Assembly: GCA_015486655.1 (NCBI GenBank)
Contig: WFRF01000097.1
Location: 1 to 7,764 of the forward strand
Reading direction: 5' to 3'
From: Caldifarciminota bacterium
Lineage (GTDB): Bacteria; Hydrothermota; 32-111; QNBC01
DNA: 7,764 bases
Made by a program: the position numbers and the translations under genes. Of the stretch, positions 6,531 to 7,764 are shown piece by piece. How positions within the stretch are numbered: position 1 is the first letter of the stretch; each line of letters opens with the position of its first letter. The notes below the pieces were generated by a model. That model did not search any database and had not been told where the DNA came from. It saw only the letters and a program-made list of their open reading frames with translations.

Positions 6531-6757
6531 ATTTCCTCTACATGAATCTTAAAAGCAATATTTCTCCCCACCGCAACGACGGATGAATTTATATCTACCA
6601 ATAAGGGACCTTTAAAGGGGGCTTTTCGAATAATTTTTATTTCCCCTCCTATAAAAATTCCCATAGCGGCTATTCTCCTCTGAAAATTTAAACCGCCATG
6701 CAGTTGAACTACACGATAACTCTTACCGATTTCTGCTTCCGACAGGCTTATAAGCAT
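6527..6757 (-). CDS. feoA: FeoA-family SH3-like ferrous iron transport protein
   Basis: The 76-residue product has the FeoA SH3-like fold: an N-terminal segment with IGKSYRVVQLHGG, then RRIAAMGIFIGGEIKII, APFKGPLLVDI and a final VAVGRNIAFKIHVEE. FeoA is a small cytoplasmic partner that binds or regulates FeoB. I place the start at the ATG at 6757, because AAAAGGA (6773-6767) lies nine bases upstream of it; the in-frame TTG at 6766 would touch that site. The gene overlaps the upstream lipoprotein gene by 35 bases and feoB by four bases (ATGA), so all three are probably translated from one message. Family identity is firm. Confidence 0.92.
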   Translation of the reverse strand: MLISLSEAEIGKSYRVVQLHGGLNFQRRIAAMGIFIGGEIKIIRKAPFKGPLLVDINSSVVAVGRNIAFKIHVEEI

Positions 6758-7139
6758 TAACAACAATCCTTTTAAGTGTAATACTGATTGATAAGGTATC
6801 TCCTCCGAACAGAGTCAAAACTGCCGAGCTGTCTCCGCCATAAGTCCCGGAATAATCATCAATACCATCGGCATTGACATCAAGGCTGGCGTAAACTTTG
6901 TAATCTCCGCTTGAAAGGTCATTAAACGTAAAACTCCCGTTTAACGATGTTATACTAAAAGTTGAAATGGGAAATCCGCTAACGGTTTCCAATGATACTA
7001 TTGTCCCTACGGGTGAAGTGCCGTCATTACAGTTTACCGTACCATAGATACGGTTGTTAGGGACTGAAATCGGTTGGATATTACATGAGTTTATAAAGAA
7101 AACAGATAACAATAAAAATAAGAGAATAAATTTTTTCAT
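6723..7139 (-). CDS. Small lipoprotein with a carboxypeptidase-regulatory-like (prealbumin-type) domain
   Basis: The 138-residue product begins MKKF, followed by a hydrophobic stretch and FINSC, a lipobox with C19 as the lipidated residue. The mature part looks like one beta-sandwich of the carboxypeptidase-regulatory or SdrD-B-like type: IYGTVNCNDG opens it, SLNGSFTFNDLSSGDYKVYA is the typical hairpin, and DVNADGIDD is a calcium-loop-like acidic turn followed by SGTYGG. It should sit in the periplasm or outer membrane, anchored by lipid. AGGA (7150-7147) lies seven bases before the ATG at 7139; the GTG at 7145 is too close to that site. It follows tRNA-Lys by 21 bases and overlaps feoA by 35 bases, so it is the first protein gene of the iron-uptake unit. 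A link to iron is inferred from position only; no metal-binding motif specific for iron is visible. Confidence 0.82.
   Translation of the reverse strand: MKKFILLFLLLSVFFINSCNIQPISVPNNRIYGTVNCNDGTSPVGTIVSLETVSGFPISTFSITSLNGSFTFNDLSSGDYKVYASLDVNADGIDDYSGTYGGDSSAVLTLFGGDTLSISITLKRIVVNAYKPVGSRNR
6767..6773 (-). promoter_or_regulatory. Ribosome binding site that sets the feoA start
   Basis: AAAAGGA on the minus strand ends directly before an in-frame TTG (6766) and nine bases before the ATG at 6757. The spacing supports the ATG and rejects the three-codon longer reading. The site lies inside the 3' coding end of the lipoprotein gene. Confidence 0.65.
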
Positions 7140-7146
7140 AAGCACA

Positions 7147-7150
7147 TCCT
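7147..7150 (-). promoter_or_regulatory. Ribosome binding site that sets the lipoprotein start
   Basis: AGGA on the minus strand lies seven bases before the ATG at 7139 and only one base before an alternative in-frame GTG at 7145. It is in the 21-base gap after tRNA-Lys. I see no promoter or terminator in that gap. Confidence 0.6.
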
Positions 7151-7160
7151 AAGTTTTGAG

Positions 7161-7234
7161 TGCGCTGAGAGGGAATCGAACCCTCAACCTACGGATTAAG
7201 AATCCGTTGCTCTGCCTAGTTGAGCTATCAGCGC
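7161..7234 (-). tRNA. tRNA-Lys (anticodon CTT)
   Basis: The minus strand folds into a full 74-base cloverleaf: 7-bp acceptor GCGCTGA/TCAGCGC with discriminator A, D stem GCTC/GAGC, anticodon stem ACGGA/TCCGT around loop TTCTTAA, and T arm GAGGG-TTCGATT-CCCTC. The anticodon CTT reads AAG. CCA is not encoded. It is the last tRNA of the cluster and stands 21 bases before the lipoprotein start, separated by one base from the CCA end of tRNA-Arg. Confidence 0.96.
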
Positions 7235-7235
7235 A

Positions 7236-7312
7236 TGGTACGCCCGGGGGGAATTGAACCCTCAACCTACGGATTAGAAATCCGTTGCTCTATCCAATTG
7301 AGCTACGGGCGC
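7236..7312 (-). tRNA. tRNA-Arg (anticodon TCT)
   Basis: The cloverleaf has acceptor GCGCCCG/CGGGCGT with a G1-U72 wobble, discriminator A and an encoded CCA (7238-7236). The D stem is GCTC/GAGC and the anticodon stem ACGGA/TCCGT holds loop TTTCTAA, giving anticodon TCT for AGA codons. The T stem GAGGG/CCCCC contains one A-C mismatch (positions 50 and 64), and the T loop TTCAATT has A57 in place of the usual G. Its anticodon-to-T region is nearly identical to the neighbouring tRNA-Lys. Confidence 0.93.
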
Positions 7313-7325
7313 GTTTCAAAATGAG

Positions 7326-7398
7326 GGTGAGTGATGGGATTCGAACCCACAACTACTGGAGCCACAGTCCAGTGCTCTGCCATTGAACTACACTCACC
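7326..7398 (-). tRNA. tRNA-His (anticodon GTG)
   Basis: The acceptor stem is GTGAGTG/CACTCAC with an extra G at -1 (7398) facing discriminator C73 (7326), the identity pair of bacterial tRNA-His. D stem GTTC/GAGC, anticodon stem CTGGA/TCCAG with loop CTGTGGC, and T arm GTGGG-TTCGAAT-CCCAT complete the cloverleaf. CCA is not encoded. Confidence 0.97.
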
Positions 7399-7404
7399 GT
7401 GTTA

Positions 7405-7479
7405 TCGGGGCGAGAGGATTCGAACCTCCGGCTTCCTGCTCCCAAAGCAGGCGCGCTAGCCGGGCTGCGCTACGCCCCG
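7405..7479 (-). tRNA. tRNA-Pro (anticodon TGG)
   Basis: The acceptor stem is CGGGGCG/CGCCCCG with the C1-G72 pair typical of bacterial tRNA-Pro and discriminator A. The D arm GCGC/GCGC, the anticodon stem CCTGC/GCAGG with loop TTTGGGA, and T arm GGAGG-TTCGAAT-CCTCT complete the fold. CCA is not encoded. Its first 24 bases also carry the end of the rdgB reading frame. It is the first tRNA of the four-gene cluster and lies six bases before tRNA-His. Confidence 0.96.
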
Positions 7480-7764
7480 CAGATACGATGCAAACGCACG
7501 GAGAGCTTTGCCTCGATGACTTATTTTGTTTTTTTCTTCAAGGCTGATTTCGGCGTATGTTTTACCCGTATTCTCAACCTCAAAGACAGGGTCGTAACCA
7601 AATCCGCCTTTTCCCGACGGGTTTCGAATAATGTAACCTCTTGTTAAACCTTCAAACAATTTCAAAGAGCCTTTATTATCTATGTAAGCAATCACGGTTC
7701 TAAAATATGCCTTCCATTTAGGTAGATCGGAAGCCTTTGTAAGTTCCTTCAGCAACTTTCTTAC
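7456..7764 (-). CDS. rdgB: XTP/dITP pyrophosphatase RdgB/HAM1 family, C-terminal part (5' end outside window)
   Basis: Only the last 102 residues or so are present; the frame stays open to the window edge (VRKLLKELTK), so the start lies beyond it. The family hydrolyses non-canonical purine nucleoside triphosphates such as dITP and XTP to the monophosphate and pyrophosphate, keeping them out of DNA and RNA. Family motifs are GKGGFGYDPVFEV, which lines the nucleotide pocket, and TYAEISLEEKNKISHRGKALRA near the C-terminus. The reading frame passes the usual end of the family and stops at TAG inside the tRNA-Pro D arm, so its last residues (RGVAQPG) are encoded by the tRNA gene. Identity is firm; the gene is cut by the window, not broken. 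Confidence 0.94.
   Translation of the reverse strand, partial: VRKLLKELTKASDLPKWKAYFRTVIAYIDNKGSLKLFEGLTRGYIIRNPSGKGGFGYDPVFEVENTGKTYAEISLEEKNKISHRGKALRAFASYLRGVAQPG

Noticed and set aside
7399..7647. 82-codon plus-strand frame across tRNA-Pro and rdgB
   Set aside because: Its start (REDSNLRLPAPKAGALA) is the well-known false translation of the antisense strand of a tRNA gene.

Overview
The window looks like chromosomal DNA from an AT-rich, probably anaerobic, uncultivated bacterium. Four things suggest a member of the FCB group or a nearby candidate phylum (a WOR-3/Stahlbacteria-like lineage is one possibility): a secreted beta-propeller protein ending in a type IX secretion-like (Por/FlgD-like) C-terminal domain, small lipoproteins with carboxypeptidase-regulatory-like folds, a FeoA/FeoB pair, and clear AGGAGG ribosome binding sites on most genes. 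Classical Bacteroidetes usually lack strong Shine-Dalgarno (SD) sites, so I do not assign a phylum. No phage, CRISPR, insertion sequence or defence module is visible.

Layout. (a) 81-1124, plus strand: a two-domain SAM-dependent methyltransferase with no visible SD. Everything else is on the minus strand. (b) 1234-1440: a small membrane-anchored SHOCT-domain protein with its own good sigma70-type promoter. (c) 1722-4121: a 799-residue exported protein with a signal peptide, seven SBBP propeller repeats, two near-identical CARDB-like modules around an Ig-like domain, and a C-terminal sorting-type domain. It ends at a strong hairpin terminator (1638-1675). (d) 4134-4628: about 500 bases without a gene, holding a putative promoter, an orphan ribosome-binding-site copy and degenerate palindromes. 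(e) 4629-7139: a compact unit of lipoprotein, feoA and feoB with overlapping reading frames, so ferrous iron uptake is probably translationally coupled. (f) 7161-7479: four tRNA genes transcribed in the order Pro(TGG), His(GTG), Arg(TCT), Lys(CTT). (g) 7456 to the window edge: the 3' part of the rdgB/HAM1 nucleotide-pyrophosphatase gene, whose last codons lie inside the tRNA-Pro gene.

How the parts fit. From the right edge leftwards, rdgB, the four tRNAs, the lipoprotein, feoA and feoB all run the same way with gaps of 21 bases or less, or overlaps, and I see no convincing terminator between them. They could be one long transcript cut by tRNA processing. The propeller gene and the SHOCT gene look like separate transcription units.

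No clearly new system is present. The most interesting points are the rdgB/tRNA-Pro overlap, the nearly identical cores of the adjacent Arg and Lys tRNA genes, the recently expanded seven-blade propeller array with duplicated flanking modules, and the chain of overlaps in the lipoprotein-feoA-feoB unit.
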